64,000 bases of DNA from Romboutsia weinsteinii (GCF_002250835.2 NZ_NOJY02000003.1:62001-126000), one strand, 5' to 3'; counted from the first letter of the stretch, positions 35,079-44,455 are shown. Translations and numbers: made by a program. Notes: a model not told the origin generated them from the letters alone.

Positions 35079-37748
35079 ATGAGCAACGATAATAACGAAG
35101 ATAGAAATAAAATCAGAAGAAAAAAAGTTAATTCTTCTGCTAATAGTACTAGCTCAACTAGTCGTAGTAAAAAGAGATCTTCCTCTAGTAAGAAAAGCAA
35201 TGTATATAAAATTTTGAGAGTTACAGGAATAGTCTTTTTAGTTACGTTAGTAGCTGGAGTTGCTGGAGCAGCTGGTTTAGTATTTTCATCTCTAAGAGAT
35301 GTTCAACCAGTTACAAAAGCTATGTTAGATGAAAAAACGTACCAAACAACTAGTATATACTACTCTAATGGTGAACTTTTATCCAAAGCCGCTAGAGTAA
35401 ATAAGAAAGAACCTGTGAGTATCGATGATATCTCAAAGGATTTACAAAATGCCGTTGTAGCTATAGAAGATGAACGTTTCTATGAACACAGTGGTGTTGA
35501 TATTAAAGGTCTGTTTAGATCTGTAGTTAAGACATTAATGGGTAATAAACAAGGTGGTAGTACAATCCCTATGCAGGTATCAAAGATGCTACTTACTACA
35601 ACAGATCAAACTCTGCCTCGTAAGATAAAGGATATTTATTACGCATATGAAATGAGTAAAACTTTATCTAAACAACAAATTTTAGAAGCTTATTTAAATA
35701 ACTTCTTCGTAGGTAGAGGTCTTATAGGTGCTGAAGCTGGAGCTCGTGGTTATTTTAGTAAATCTGCATCAGATCTTACTCTTGCTGAGTCAGCTTTACT
35801 TGCTGGATCAACTAAAAACCCAAATAAATTATCAGCATATACACCAGCAAGATTTGATGGTAATGAAACTAAAGAAGATTTAGAAAATAGACTTGTATAT
35901 TATATTCATACTGAGGGTGATGGTCTAGAAGATCCTAATGAAGTAGACTTTACAATGATTGATAAAATAAACTCTTGGGGACTTCTTCCAAACGAAGATG
36001 TATATAAACAACTAAAATCTGGAACTATGGTAGTTAGAAAAGCCATAAATAATCCAGCTGCAAAACAAAGACAAGAGGTTGTCTTAGGAAAAATGTTAGA
36101 AGTTGGTTATATAACACAACAAGAACATGATGCAGCAGTTGCTGAGCAAATATCAATAAAATTACCTAAGTCAGCAGATACTGTAGTTTCTTCAGTTGAA
36201 GACCTTATAGAATACGAGGTAATAGATGCCTTAATGGATCAAGGTAATACTTATGATGAAGCTTACAATCTATTCTCTAATGGTGGATTAAAAATAGAAA
36301 CAACTATAGACCCTAAGATGCAAGATATATTAGAGGATGAATACGAAAATAATAACAACTTCCCTGGACATACTCCAGGTACTGATGGTATACCTCAACC
36401 TCAATCATCAATGGTTATATTAGATTATAGAACTGGTCAAATTAAAGCCTTAGTTGGTGGTAGACATATTAAAGGTAGAAAAACTCTTAACAGAGCAACT
36501 ACTCCACAACAACCTGGTTCTACTATAAAACCATTATCAGTCTATACTCCGGCTATTGATACTATGAAGCTTACTCAAGCTACAGCTTTAAGTGATGTTG
36601 AGGGCGGTTATAAATTTAAAGAAAATAACAAATGGAATCCTAACACAACTACAGCGGGAACAGGATCTATGAGTTTACGTAAAGGTCTTGCTTACTCTTC
36701 AAATACAATTGCAGTAAAAACTGCTGAATTGTTAGGAGAAAATTATGAAGAATGTGTAGATATAATGATAGACTACTTAAAGAACTTTGGTATTACAACA
36801 GTAGTAGATAACAAAGCTTCTGCTGATAAAAGTAAATCTTCAGATAGAACATTCTCAGCACTTACTCTTGGTGGTATGACAAAAGGTGTTAGTCCACTTC
36901 AGATGGCAGCAGCTTATGGTACACTTGCAAATGGTGGTATTTATAAAGAGCCTACTATATTTACTACAATAACTACTTACGATGGTCAGTTATTAGTTAA
37001 AAATACACCGGCTGAACAGAGGGTAGTTGATCCTCAAGTAGCATATGTATTAACAGATATGTTACAAGCAGTTATAACTGAAGGTATTGGTGGCGCAGCT
37101 TCTATACCTAACATGCCTGTAGCTGGTAAGACAGGTACAACTAATAAAAACTTAGATGCATGGTTTGTTGGTTATACTCCATACTATGTTGGTGCTACTT
37201 ACATAGGTGATGATGCCGGTAGAAAAAATCCGGATACAGGAACAACTATAGCTCGTAGAGGTGTTCCAAGTGGAAGTACAACAACAGCTAGATTATGGTC
37301 AAAGGTTATGGGTAGAGTTCATGAGAACTTAACAAAAACTAAATTTAAACAACCAGACGGTGTTTACTTTAAGAGTATTAACTTAATAGATGGTGGTGCT
37401 TCTTCTTCTGGATCTAGTGCAGCATTTGTAAAGGGAACTAGTCCAAGTAGACAAAGTTATATACCAGCAGAGCCTCAAGAACCTGAAGCTCCTGTAGATG
37501 AAACACCTACAGAAGAGACACCTCCTCCAGCAGGTGGTGGTGAAAATCCAGCTCCTCCAGCAGGCGGTGGTGAAAATCCAGCTCCTCCAGCAGGTGGTGG
37601 TGAAAATACAACTCCTCCGGCAGGTGGTGGCGAAACTACTCCAACTCCTCCGGCAGGTGGTGGCGAAACTACTCCAACTCCTCCAGCAGGTGGCGGTGGA
37701 AATACTGGTGGTGCTACAGATCCAAATGCTGCACCTCCAACACCATAA
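35079..37748 (+). CDS. Class A penicillin-binding protein (PBP1A-like)
   Basis: 889 residues. Basic N-terminal tail, one membrane segment (about 45-65), GT51 glycosyltransferase domain (catalytic E130 in IEDERFYEHSG), then a transpeptidase with S481 in PGSTIKP, SSN motif in YSSNTIAV, and K684 in GKTGTT. Polymerises and cross-links peptidoglycan. The C-terminus is a proline-glycine-rich tail of near-identical units. Start ATG 35079 follows AAGGAGGTTAAACTT. Single gene ending at a strong bidirectional terminator. Confidence 0.93.
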   Translation: MSNDNNEDRNKIRRKKVNSSANSTSSTSRSKKRSSSSKKSNVYKILRVTGIVFLVTLVAGVAGAAGLVFSSLRDVQPVTKAMLDEKTYQTTSIYYSNGELLSKAARVNKKEPVSIDDISKDLQNAVVAIEDERFYEHSGVDIKGLFRSVVKTLMGNKQGGSTIPMQVSKMLLTTTDQTLPRKIKDIYYAYEMSKTLSKQQILEAYLNNFFVGRGLIGAEAGARGYFSKSASDLTLAESALLAGSTKNPNKLSAYTPARFDGNETKEDLENRLVYYIHTEGDGLEDPNEVDFTMIDKINSWGLLPNEDVYKQLKSGTMVVRKAINNPAAKQRQEVVLGKMLEVGYITQQEHDAAVAEQISIKLPKSADTVVSSVEDLIEYEVIDALMDQGNTYDEAYNLFSNGGLKIETTIDPKMQDILEDEYENNNNFPGHTPGTDGIPQPQSSMVILDYRTGQIKALVGGRHIKGRKTLNRATTPQQPGSTIKPLSVYTPAIDTMKLTQATALSDVEGGYKFKENNKWNPNTTTAGTGSMSLRKGLAYSSNTIAVKTAELLGENYEECVDIMIDYLKNFGITTVVDNKASADKSKSSDRTFSALTLGGMTKGVSPLQMAAAYGTLANGGIYKEPTIFTTITTYDGQLLVKNTPAEQRVVDPQVAYVLTDMLQAVITEGIGGAASIPNMPVAGKTGTTNKNLDAWFVGYTPYYVGATYIGDDAGRKNPDTGTTIARRGVPSGSTTTARLWSKVMGRVHENLTKTKFKQPDGVYFKSINLIDGGASSSGSSAAFVKGTSPSRQSYIPAEPQEPEAPVDETPTEETPPPAGGGENPAPPAGGGENPAPPAGGGENTTPPAGGGETTPTPPAGGGETTPTPPAGGGGNTGGATDPNAAPPTP
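37524..37713 (+). repeat. Six tandem 30-33-base units encoding PPAGGGE-type repeats
   Basis: Units read PPAGGGENPA, PPAGGGENPA, PPAGGGENTT, PPAGGGETTPT, PPAGGGETTPT, then PPAGGGGNTGG. Near-identical DNA makes copy-number change by slippage likely. Tail lies outside the membrane, so it may span or bind cell wall. Confidence 0.9.
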
Positions 37749-37778
37749 TATCTTAAATAAACATAATTTAAATAAATT

Positions 37779-37808
37779 AAAAGGTGAACTCATATGAGTT
37801 CACCTTTT
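37779..37808. terminator. Perfect palindromic terminator between PBP and spoVA operon
   Basis: AAAAGGTGAACTCAT directly followed by its reverse complement, then T3 more; convergent genes on both sides. Confidence 0.85.
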
Positions 37809-37828
37809 TTTAATATCTACTATATATT

Positions 37829-38191
37829 TTATGGCTTAGCCTTTGGAGTAAATATAACTGCCATTACATATCCAAAGAATATTGCAGCCGCAATACCTCC
37901 TGCAGCGGCTGTAGTACCTCCTAAGAATATCCCTAAAAATCCATCAGTTTTTATAGCTTCCATTACTCCATTTGCAAGTAAATAGCCAAAACCTATAATA
38001 GGAACTGTTGCTCCTGAGCTACCAAAACTAACTAAATGTTCATATATACCTAGATATGTTAATATAACACCAGCAGTTACATAAGTTACCATAACGTAAG
38101 GAGTTTGCATTTTGAAATAGTCCATCATAATTTGAGCTATTAAACATATGACTCCTCCTACTAGAAATACTTTTAAATAATCCATTAACAT
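37829..38191 (-). CDS. spoVAE: Stage V sporulation protein AE (SpoVAEb type)
   Basis: 120 residues with about four membrane segments: FLVGGVICLIAQIMMDYFK, GSSGATVPIIGFGYLLANGVMEAIKTDGFLG, FLGGTTAAAGGIAAAI. Part of the inner-membrane SpoVA channel that moves dipicolinic acid into the forespore and out at germination. Last gene of the operon, 12 bases after spoVAD. Confidence 0.92.
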   Translation of the reverse strand: MLMDYLKVFLVGGVICLIAQIMMDYFKMQTPYVMVTYVTAGVILTYLGIYEHLVSFGSSGATVPIIGFGYLLANGVMEAIKTDGFLGIFLGGTTAAAGGIAAAIFFGYVMAVIFTPKAKP

Positions 38192-38203
38192 AAGTAATAC
38201 CTC

Positions 38204-39217
38204 CTACTCATTAACAATTACCACTGCGTGTGCCACACATGGTATAGTTTGTTTTTGTAGCGTACTAGTCGGTGATAATAATGCTCCTGTAGATACAAGC
38301 ATTACCTTATTAAATTCTTTTTTCATTAATTTATCATAAATATATGCTGAGAATACAGTGGCTGAGCATCCACATCCACTTCCACCACAATGTACATCCT
38401 GTTCTTCAAGATTAAATATTTTTAATCCGCAATCAGTATATACTTTAGATATATCAAGACCTCTTTCTTTTAATAAATCTTGTGTAATCTGCTTACCTAG
38501 TTTTCCTAAATCTCCAGTTACTATCATATCGAAGCTATTAGGATCATCTTTTGTATCATCAAAATAAGAATATATAGTATCTATAGCAGCTGGTGCCATC
38601 GCAGCTCCCATGTTATTACCATCATCAATTCCCTTATCTATGACTTTTCCTATAGTTACATACTTTACATACGGTCCATTACCTTCAGCAGCCATAAGTA
38701 TACTTCCAGCTCCTGTTACAGTCCACTGAGCAGTCATAGGTTTTTGATTACCTAACTCTAGTGGGAACCTAAATTGTCTTTCTGCTGTACAGTAATGACT
38801 TGAGGTTCCTGATAATATATAATCTGCAAATCCACCATCTATCATCATTGCATTTAAACACATTCCTTCTGCCATTGTTGAACATGCTCCGTATATCCCT
38901 AAAAATGGTATCGCCAGCTCTCTAGCTGCAAATGATGCTGGAAGTATTTGGTTTATCAAATCTCCACCTATTAAATAATTAACATCGGATAGTTTTTTTC
39001 CAGCTTTTTTTACTGCTGTTTCCATTGCTGTTTGAACCATTTTACTTTCAGCTAGTTCCCAACTTTTTTCTCCAAATAAATCATCACTTAAAACTAAGTC
39101 AAAATAATCCCTAAGAGGACCTTCTCCTTCTTTAGGACCTACAACAGAAGCTGAAGATATTATCTTAGGTTTATTTTGTAATTTTACTGTTCTTTGTCCA
39201 ATTCTCTTACTCTTCAT
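38204..39217 (-). CDS. spoVAD: Stage V sporulation protein AD
   Basis: 337 residues, thiolase-like fold that binds dipicolinic acid. Family marks: VGPKEGEGPLRDYFDLVLSDDLFGEKSWE, FLGIYGACSTMAEG, VDVGSTSQSAT-like positions, and CGGSGCGCSATVFSAY near the end. Start is ATG 39215-39217 after AAGGTGGTGTGAGT, not the GTG 6 bases earlier. Overlapping/adjacent to spoVAC with 12 bases between. Confidence 0.94.
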   Translation of the reverse strand: MKSKRIGQRTVKLQNKPKIISSASVVGPKEGEGPLRDYFDLVLSDDLFGEKSWELAESKMVQTAMETAVKKAGKKLSDVNYLIGGDLINQILPASFAARELAIPFLGIYGACSTMAEGMCLNAMMIDGGFADYILSGTSSHYCTAERQFRFPLELGNQKPMTAQWTVTGAGSILMAAEGNGPYVKYVTIGKVIDKGIDDGNNMGAAMAPAAIDTIYSYFDDTKDDPNSFDMIVTGDLGKLGKQITQDLLKERGLDISKVYTDCGLKIFNLEEQDVHCGGSGCGCSATVFSAYIYDKLMKKEFNKVMLVSTGALLSPTSTLQKQTIPCVAHAVVIVNE

Positions 39218-39229
39218 ACTCACACCACC

Positions 39230-39670
39230 TTATACAAAAAGCTTATAAATATAATAAATAAATCCAAATAAAATAGAAGATCCTATTCCATAAACTAATA
39301 CTGGTCCTGCTATTTTAAATAAGTTTGCTCCTACACCCAATACATATCCTTCTCTCTTATATTCCATAGCTGGAGACACTATTGAGTTAGCAAATCCTGT
39401 TATAGGAATTATAGATCCAGCTCCTGCTCTTTTACCTAGAAGATCATATACTCCTAGTCCTGTAAGGAATGAACCTATAAAAATTAGAGTTATGGTCGTA
39501 GCTGCTGCTGCACTTAATTTTTCTAAATCAAAGAAATTCATATATACATCATTTATGCCTTTACCAATCATGCAGATTATTCCTCCTACAATAAAAGCTA
39601 AGATATAATTTTTTGCATATGTAGGTTTTGGACTTATTTCATCTACATATTTTTTATAATTCTTATCCAT
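39230..39670 (-). CDS. spoVAC: Stage V sporulation protein AC
   Basis: 146 residues, about four membrane segments: NYILAFIVGGIICMIGKGIND, ITLIFIGSFLTGLGVYDLLGKRAGAGSIIPITGFANSIVSPAMEYKREG. SpoVAC acts as a mechanosensitive part of the DPA channel. Ribosome site AAGGAGGTATCTTAT. Confidence 0.93.
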   Translation of the reverse strand: MDKNYKKYVDEISPKPTYAKNYILAFIVGGIICMIGKGINDVYMNFFDLEKLSAAAATTITLIFIGSFLTGLGVYDLLGKRAGAGSIIPITGFANSIVSPAMEYKREGYVLGVGANLFKIAGPVLVYGIGSSILFGFIYYIYKLFV

Positions 39671-39683
39671 ATAAGATACCTCC

Positions 39684-40091
39684 TTAAATTATTATCCATC
39701 CTAGTAATGACCCAATAACTTTGCCGATAATCAATGATATTATTATGTATTTTAAACATATTGTAGGTAACTTTAGCCTTCTTGAAATAGTTGGAATATA
39801 ATCTATTACCTCAGCTATTCCAGAGCTTAAGAAACCTAAAAAAATACCATATGCTATCCCTGCTATTATGACTATTACTCCATCCATTTTTAGATTATGA
39901 TTTTGAAGTGACAGTACACTTCCTAAACAAGTGCCTATTATTAATAGTCTTTCATATACACCTATAAATGGTATGGTATTACTTACATGAGATATTCTTG
40001 GTACAAGACCTACTAATACTAACATTGCTATGACTCCTGCTCCTACCATTACTCCTGATGATAAGCCAAATACTATTAAAAATATCTTCAC
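39684..40091 (-). CDS. spoVAB: Stage V sporulation protein AB
   Basis: 135 residues, about four membrane segments. GLSSGVMVGAGVIAMLVLVGLVPRI and GIFLGFLSSGIAEVIDYIPTISRR are SpoVAB signatures. Starts 2 bases after spoVAA. Clostridioides difficile is known for a spoVA operon with only AC, AD and AE, so this gene sets the organism apart. Confidence 0.85.
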   Translation of the reverse strand: MKIFLIVFGLSSGVMVGAGVIAMLVLVGLVPRISHVSNTIPFIGVYERLLIIGTCLGSVLSLQNHNLKMDGVIVIIAGIAYGIFLGFLSSGIAEVIDYIPTISRRLKLPTICLKYIIISLIIGKVIGSLLGWIII

Positions 40092-40092
40092 A

Positions 40093-40683
40093 TTATCTAC
40101 CTTTATTCCTTAATTGATTTTCTATCTCCTTATTCAAAGAAACCATCTTTAAATCCATTGGACTTGGTTCATGCTTTGAGTATGTCGGAATAAACTTATT
40201 AAAAAAAAGAGCCACACCTATTCCTATTCCTACAGAGTATGGTATCTGAAAATAGGGAAGATATGTCTTAGCGTCTCCAGTCAATAAATTTACCATTTTA
40301 GATTGAGATTGATCCATATTTACATCTGCATGGAAATTCATAATTCCCATAATTGACCCCATTAATACTACTATAGACACTACTAACACCCTTAGATACT
40401 TTGTCCTATCTTTCTTTCCTTTATCAAAATATATGACTATATCATCAGGCTTCAAAAAATTTATATGAGCCCTAGGAAGTTCTTTCTTTAAAACTTCTAT
40501 TACTTCTCCTAGATGTATTACATCATATATTAAATCGTTATTTTCATATTGTCTAAATATGATGTCATTCACCTTAACTTCATACTCTTTGGGGTATATA
40601 GAGTAAATATCTTTTAAATAAATTTCTCTTTTTTTTATATCAAAAGGCTTCATAGACTTTGGTATTAAGTAAATTTCTTGCAT
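40093..40683 (-). CDS. spoVAA: Stage V sporulation protein AA
   Basis: 196 residues. Soluble N-terminal domain (about 1-95, DIYSIYPKEYEVKVNDIIF; ARINFLKPDDIVIY-like) and two membrane segments (about 100-120 and 148-165) with YFQIPYSVGIGIGVALFFNK. Matches SpoVAA. First gene of the spoVA operon, 72 bases after the sigF terminator hairpin. Confidence 0.85.
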   Translation of the reverse strand: MQEIYLIPKSMKPFDIKKREIYLKDIYSIYPKEYEVKVNDIIFRQYENNDLIYDVIHLGEVIEVLKKELPRAHINFLKPDDIVIYFDKGKKDRTKYLRVLVVSIVVLMGSIMGIMNFHADVNMDQSQSKMVNLLTGDAKTYLPYFQIPYSVGIGIGVALFFNKFIPTYSKHEPSPMDLKMVSLNKEIENQLRNKGR

Positions 40684-40724
40684 AAACTTATTCCTCCCTC
40701 GTTGTTATTATTTGTAAATATAAA

Positions 40725-40756
40725 AAAAATAAACCCTCATTTTTGAGGGTTTATTC
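40725..40756 (-). terminator. Terminator between sigF and spoVA operon
   Basis: Minus strand AATAAACCCTCA ... TGAGGGTTTATT with a 5-base loop, then TTTTTT. It separates the early spoIIA unit from spoVA. Confidence 0.85.
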
Positions 40757-40800
40757 AATAACATGCATTTTATTAACTTCTCTTTATTTAATTCTTAACT

Positions 40801-41565
40801 TTAACTTATATATGTTTTTAATTTTGATAATACTTTCTTCTCTATTCTAGATACCTGAACCTGAGAAATATTTAGCATTTCTCCAATCTCACTCTGTGTT
40901 TTATCTTCAAAGTATCTAAGCATAATTATCTGTCTTTCTCTCTTTTCTAACTTTCCTAATACCTCTTTAAGCAGTAAATTATCTATAACATGCTCTTCTT
41001 CACATTCACCTTTTAAGCTTATTTTGTCAATAAGACATATCGGAGATCCTTCTTCCTCGTGTATAACGCCATGAAGATATTCTACATTGAAATTAGATTC
41101 CATTGCCATTACTAAATCTTCTTTTTCTACTTCAAGTACTTTAGCTAATTCATCAATATTAGGTTCTCTTCCAAGTTGCTTAGTTAAGATCTCACTTTGT
41201 ATTCTAGCTTTAATAGCAATTTGCTTAAGAGATCTAGATACCTTTATCATTCCATCATCTCTTAGATATCTTTTTATTTCACCTAAGATCATTGGTACTG
41301 CATACGTTGAAAACTTAACATTGAACTTTGGATCAAACTTATATATAGACTTTATTAGACCTATAGATCCTAATTGGAATAGATCATCTCTATCATATCC
41401 TATATTTAAAAACTTTGACACAACACTTCTAACTAATCCTAAATTATTCGATATTAAAATTTCTTTAGCCTCTTCATCACCGTCTTGAACTCTTTGTATT
41501 AACGCTAGAGTTTCTTCATGGCTAAGCAGTGCTTTTTTTTCTTCTTTTCTAGCAGTTATCCCCAT
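40801..41565 (-). CDS. sigF: RNA polymerase sigma-F factor, forespore-specific
   Basis: 254 residues. Region 2 with NNLGLVRSVVSKFLNIGYDRDDLFQLGSIGLIKSIYKFDPKFNVKFSTYAVPMILGEIKRYLRDDG, and region 4 with a closing LNISQVQVSRIEKKVLSKLK helix-turn-helix. Held inactive by SpoIIAB in the predivisional cell and freed in the forespore. Last gene of spoIIAA-spoIIAB-sigF. Confidence 0.95.
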   Translation of the reverse strand: MGITARKEEKKALLSHEETLALIQRVQDGDEEAKEILISNNLGLVRSVVSKFLNIGYDRDDLFQLGSIGLIKSIYKFDPKFNVKFSTYAVPMILGEIKRYLRDDGMIKVSRSLKQIAIKARIQSEILTKQLGREPNIDELAKVLEVEKEDLVMAMESNFNVEYLHGVIHEEEGSPICLIDKISLKGECEEEHVIDNLLLKEVLGKLEKRERQIIMLRYFEDKTQSEIGEMLNISQVQVSRIEKKVLSKLKTYIS

Positions 41566-41590
41566 AATAAAACCTCTATTCCTTTGGACC

Positions 41591-42022
41591 TTATTTAGGT
41601 AAGTTTATTTTTTTAGTCATAACTACTTTAGTGCCTTCATTTTTTATTGAACTTACCTTTACATCATCCATAAAGCTTTCCATGAATGTAAATCCCATTC
41701 CTGATCTTTCAAGCTCTGGTTTTGATGTATAGAGTGGTTGCATAGCTATATCTACATCTTCTATCCCTTTACCTCTGTCTTCTACTACTATTTTGATTGT
41801 ATCATCTAAGATTTTACATCTTAAATATACCAGCTTTGATTCATCTTCTTCATAACCATGTATGATAGAATTTGTTACGGCTTCCGAAACAGCTGTTTTT
41901 ATATCAGCTAGTTCGTCTAGCGTTGGGTCTAGCTTCGCAGCAAATGACGCTACTATAACTCTTGCTAAGCTTTCATTTTCGGATTTGGCAGAAAATTTAA
42001 CCTCCATAATGTTACTCATCAT
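41591..42022 (-). CDS. spoIIAB: Anti-sigma F factor SpoIIAB
   Basis: 143 residues, GHKL-type serine kinase. N-box [19 protein letters not shown] and G-box [10 protein letters not shown], then [16 protein letters not shown]. Binds sigma-F, and phosphorylates SpoIIAA. 10 bases after spoIIAA. Confidence 0.95.
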   Translation of the reverse strand: MMSNIMEVKFSAKSENESLARVIVASFAAKLDPTLDELADIKTAVSEAVTNSIIHGYEEDESKLVYLRCKILDDTIKIVVEDRGKGIEDVDIAMQPLYTSKPELERSGMGFTFMESFMDDVKVSSIKNEGTKVVMTKKINLPK

Positions 42023-42032
42023 ATATTCCCCC

Positions 42033-42368
42033 TTACAAAGAACTTACTGCTTCTTCATATGTGTCGTAAATATTTATTATCTTGTTCATGCCAGATAAAT
42101 CAAAAATTTTCTTAACACGTGGACTAACGTTTACTACAAATACCTTTCCACCTTCGCTAGAAATCTTTTTATATCTGCCTATGATGACCCCAATACCTGA
42201 AGAATCCATAAAGTTAATATTTTTAAAATCAAATATTATATTTTTAACTTGCTTTGAAATTAGAATATCATCAATCTTCTCTCTAACCTCACCTGCAATG
42301 TGGTGATCTAATTCTGTAGCCATAAAATCTACCAATAGATTTTTATGCTCTAAAGAATAATTTATCAT
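42033..42368 (-). CDS. spoIIAA: Anti-anti-sigma factor SpoIIAA
   Basis: 111 residues, STAS fold. Phospho-acceptor S57 in [16 protein letters not shown], aligned with S58 of Bacillus subtilis. Dephosphorylated SpoIIAA pulls SpoIIAB off sigma-F. The ribosome site is unusual: a run of eight G (GGGGGGGGAAGACAA). First gene of the operon, behind the sigma-H-like promoter at 42413-42442. Confidence 0.95.
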   Translation of the reverse strand: MINYSLEHKNLLVDFMATELDHHIAGEVREKIDDILISKQVKNIIFDFKNINFMDSSGIGVIIGRYKKISSEGGKVFVVNVSPRVKKIFDLSGMNKIINIYDTYEEAVSSL

Positions 42369-42412
42369 TTGTCTTCCCCCCCCATAATCTACAAAAGTAA
42401 TTAACTATTATT

Positions 42413-42442
42413 GAATTCTATAATTATAGTACATGTCCCTTC
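42413..42442 (-). promoter_or_regulatory. Candidate sigma-H promoter of the spoIIA operon
   Basis: Minus strand GAAGGGACA (42434-42442), 12-base spacer, ATAGAATTC (42413-42421), which fit the RnAGGAwWW ... RnnGAATwW pattern with one mismatch in each block. This is the sigma factor that drives spoIIA in bacilli and clostridia. No clear 0A box seen. Confidence 0.6.
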
Positions 42443-42454
42443 AATGAATTTTAA

Positions 42455-44455
42455 CTACTTTTGTTTAATTATGTCTACAAATGTTTCGTTATAGGTTATC
42501 TGACCTCCAATATCTGATATACCACTATCAGTTATGAAATTTGGGTTACCATGCTTCTTCCACCATCCAACGTACATTTTTACCACATAATCACTTACGC
42601 TATCATCTATATTTATTTCTACATCTATATTGAATTGTTTGCATTTTAGACTTACAACCTCTTTATTCTCTACATTTAAGTTTATTGCCATTTTTTTATT
42701 AATATATGCCTGTGAAATTCCTTTTTTATCCATATAGTGTTGGCTAAATAGAGTATCTCTATGATGATTAGTTAAAAGTCTAAATTTATTTTCTTTTTTA
42801 CCACTTATATATACTGGTATAGGACTTATTCCTAGGTATTCAACCTGCCTTGAATATAATTCGTATTTTCCTGATGGAGTATCAAATTTTTTATCATCCC
42901 ATGCAACAGGCTTATGTATTGTAAAATAATTATTTGCTATCCACTCAAGACTAATGATCTCATTAAACTCCTTTAGTGGCTCTATTACCTTACTTAAGTA
43001 TTCTCTTTTATCCACAATAGGATAGTTTTTAATCCCCATAACTTTTGCCAACTCAGCAAAGAAATAATATTCATCCATTAATTTATTCTTTGGCTCTACT
43101 ATCTTTTCATTATAAGTAATATAAGGATTAGTCATAGAACTATATAGTATATCTTCACTTTCTAATGTATTTGTAGCTGGTATAAATAAATCACATGCAC
43201 TTGCTGTGTCAGTCATGAACATATCAATGCATACTTTAAATTCTATCTTAGAGAAAGCATCTTCTAGTTCAACTAAATTTGGTAATTGAGCTAGTAAGTT
43301 ACTTTTTACTACCACAGCCATTTTTATAGGAATATTATCACCTTCTCCTACACAGTTATCATTAGGATTTTTTATAAATTTGCTTATCTTACTTACATAA
43401 AATTCTCTATTATTCCCATAATCCAAACTTTTATATGGATCAGAATTTAGTATATTAGGATATACTCTATTAGCATAGTTTACGCCTCCACCACTAAAAC
43501 CTACCTGCCCAGTAATTGCGCCCAGTGCATCAATAGCTCTTATAGTATTTCCTCCATTTTTATACTTTTGCATTCCATAACCTAGATGGATAGTACAATA
43601 TTTATCTGTATAAAGATTTACTAGCTCTCTAATATCATCTAAATCTATCCCACATTCTTCTATTAAGTAATCCAACTCTAAGGTATCTATGTATTCTTTA
43701 TATTCTTCAAATCCAAGTACATAATTATTTATATACTCTTCATCATGTAGTTTTTCCTTTATTATAATTTTTGCCATAGCCATAGCCAAGGCTCCATCCG
43801 TTCCAGGTTTTATTCTTATATATTTATCTGCTATTTTAGCTGTTGATGTACATATTGGATCTATTACTATAACTTTACTTCCTTTTTGCTGAGCCTTTTT
43901 TAATATTTGCATAGTATGTATAGTTGTATATGCTGGATTTTTTCCCCATATAAAAATACTCTTACTATTTAGCATATCTTCAAGTGCATGACCTTTTACA
44001 TCACCAAAATCATATGTTTGAGCTTTTATTCCTGCACTCCAACATGGCCCACCCTTTTGTTTAGAAGCTCCTCCATAAAAATTAAAGAATATGTCTCCTA
44101 TACTTTTTAATACAGATCCATTTCCATACTGCTCATAATACATAACTGACTTTGATGAATATTCTTCTTTATAGTAGTTTAACTTCTTTGCCATTATATC
44201 AATAGCTTCCTCAAAACTAATTTCTATCCACTTCCCATCTACCTTTAAAAGTGGTGTATATATTCTATTCTCATGGTTTAATCTATCTAAATGAGCTCTA
44301 CCCTTGCTACATATAATCCCCTTAGTGTAAGGATGTTCTTTATCTCCTTCTATTTTGATGATATTTTTATTATCATCTACATAAACATTAAATTTACATG
44401 CATCAAAACAATCAAGTGTACATCCATGACTTAATTTTTTTATATCAGAATCCAT
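42455..44455 (-). CDS. Molybdopterin-dependent oxidoreductase, single subunit
   Basis: 666 residues, DMSO-reductase superfamily. N-terminal [4Fe-4S] ligands C12, C16, C20, C49 (CX3CX3CX28C), Moco-binding halves with GGPCWSAG at 135-142 where C138 sits where the metal ligand would be expected, and NPAYTTIHTMQ. C-terminal pterin-binding domain (RLLTNHHRDTLFSQH). No Tat signal, so cytoplasmic. No electron-transfer or membrane partner is adjacent, so the donor and substrate (polysulfide, formate or another) are unknown. Confidence 0.85.
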   Translation of the reverse strand: MDSDIKKLSHGCTLDCFDACKFNVYVDDNKNIIKIEGDKEHPYTKGIICSKGRAHLDRLNHENRIYTPLLKVDGKWIEISFEEAIDIMAKKLNYYKEEYSSKSVMYYEQYGNGSVLKSIGDIFFNFYGGASKQKGGPCWSAGIKAQTYDFGDVKGHALEDMLNSKSIFIWGKNPAYTTIHTMQILKKAQQKGSKVIVIDPICTSTAKIADKYIRIKPGTDGALAMAMAKIIIKEKLHDEEYINNYVLGFEEYKEYIDTLELDYLIEECGIDLDDIRELVNLYTDKYCTIHLGYGMQKYKNGGNTIRAIDALGAITGQVGFSGGGVNYANRVYPNILNSDPYKSLDYGNNREFYVSKISKFIKNPNDNCVGEGDNIPIKMAVVVKSNLLAQLPNLVELEDAFSKIEFKVCIDMFMTDTASACDLFIPATNTLESEDILYSSMTNPYITYNEKIVEPKNKLMDEYYFFAELAKVMGIKNYPIVDKREYLSKVIEPLKEFNEIISLEWIANNYFTIHKPVAWDDKKFDTPSGKYELYSRQVEYLGISPIPVYISGKKENKFRLLTNHHRDTLFSQHYMDKKGISQAYINKKMAINLNVENKEVVSLKCKQFNIDVEINIDDSVSDYVVKMYVGWWKKHGNPNFITDSGISDIGGQITYNETFVDIIKQK

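Noticed and set aside
37383-37793. 136-residue frame on the minus strand, rich in Cys and Trp
   Set aside because: Exact antisense of the PPAGGGE repeat region of the PBP gene; composition comes from the repeats, and there is no ribosome site.
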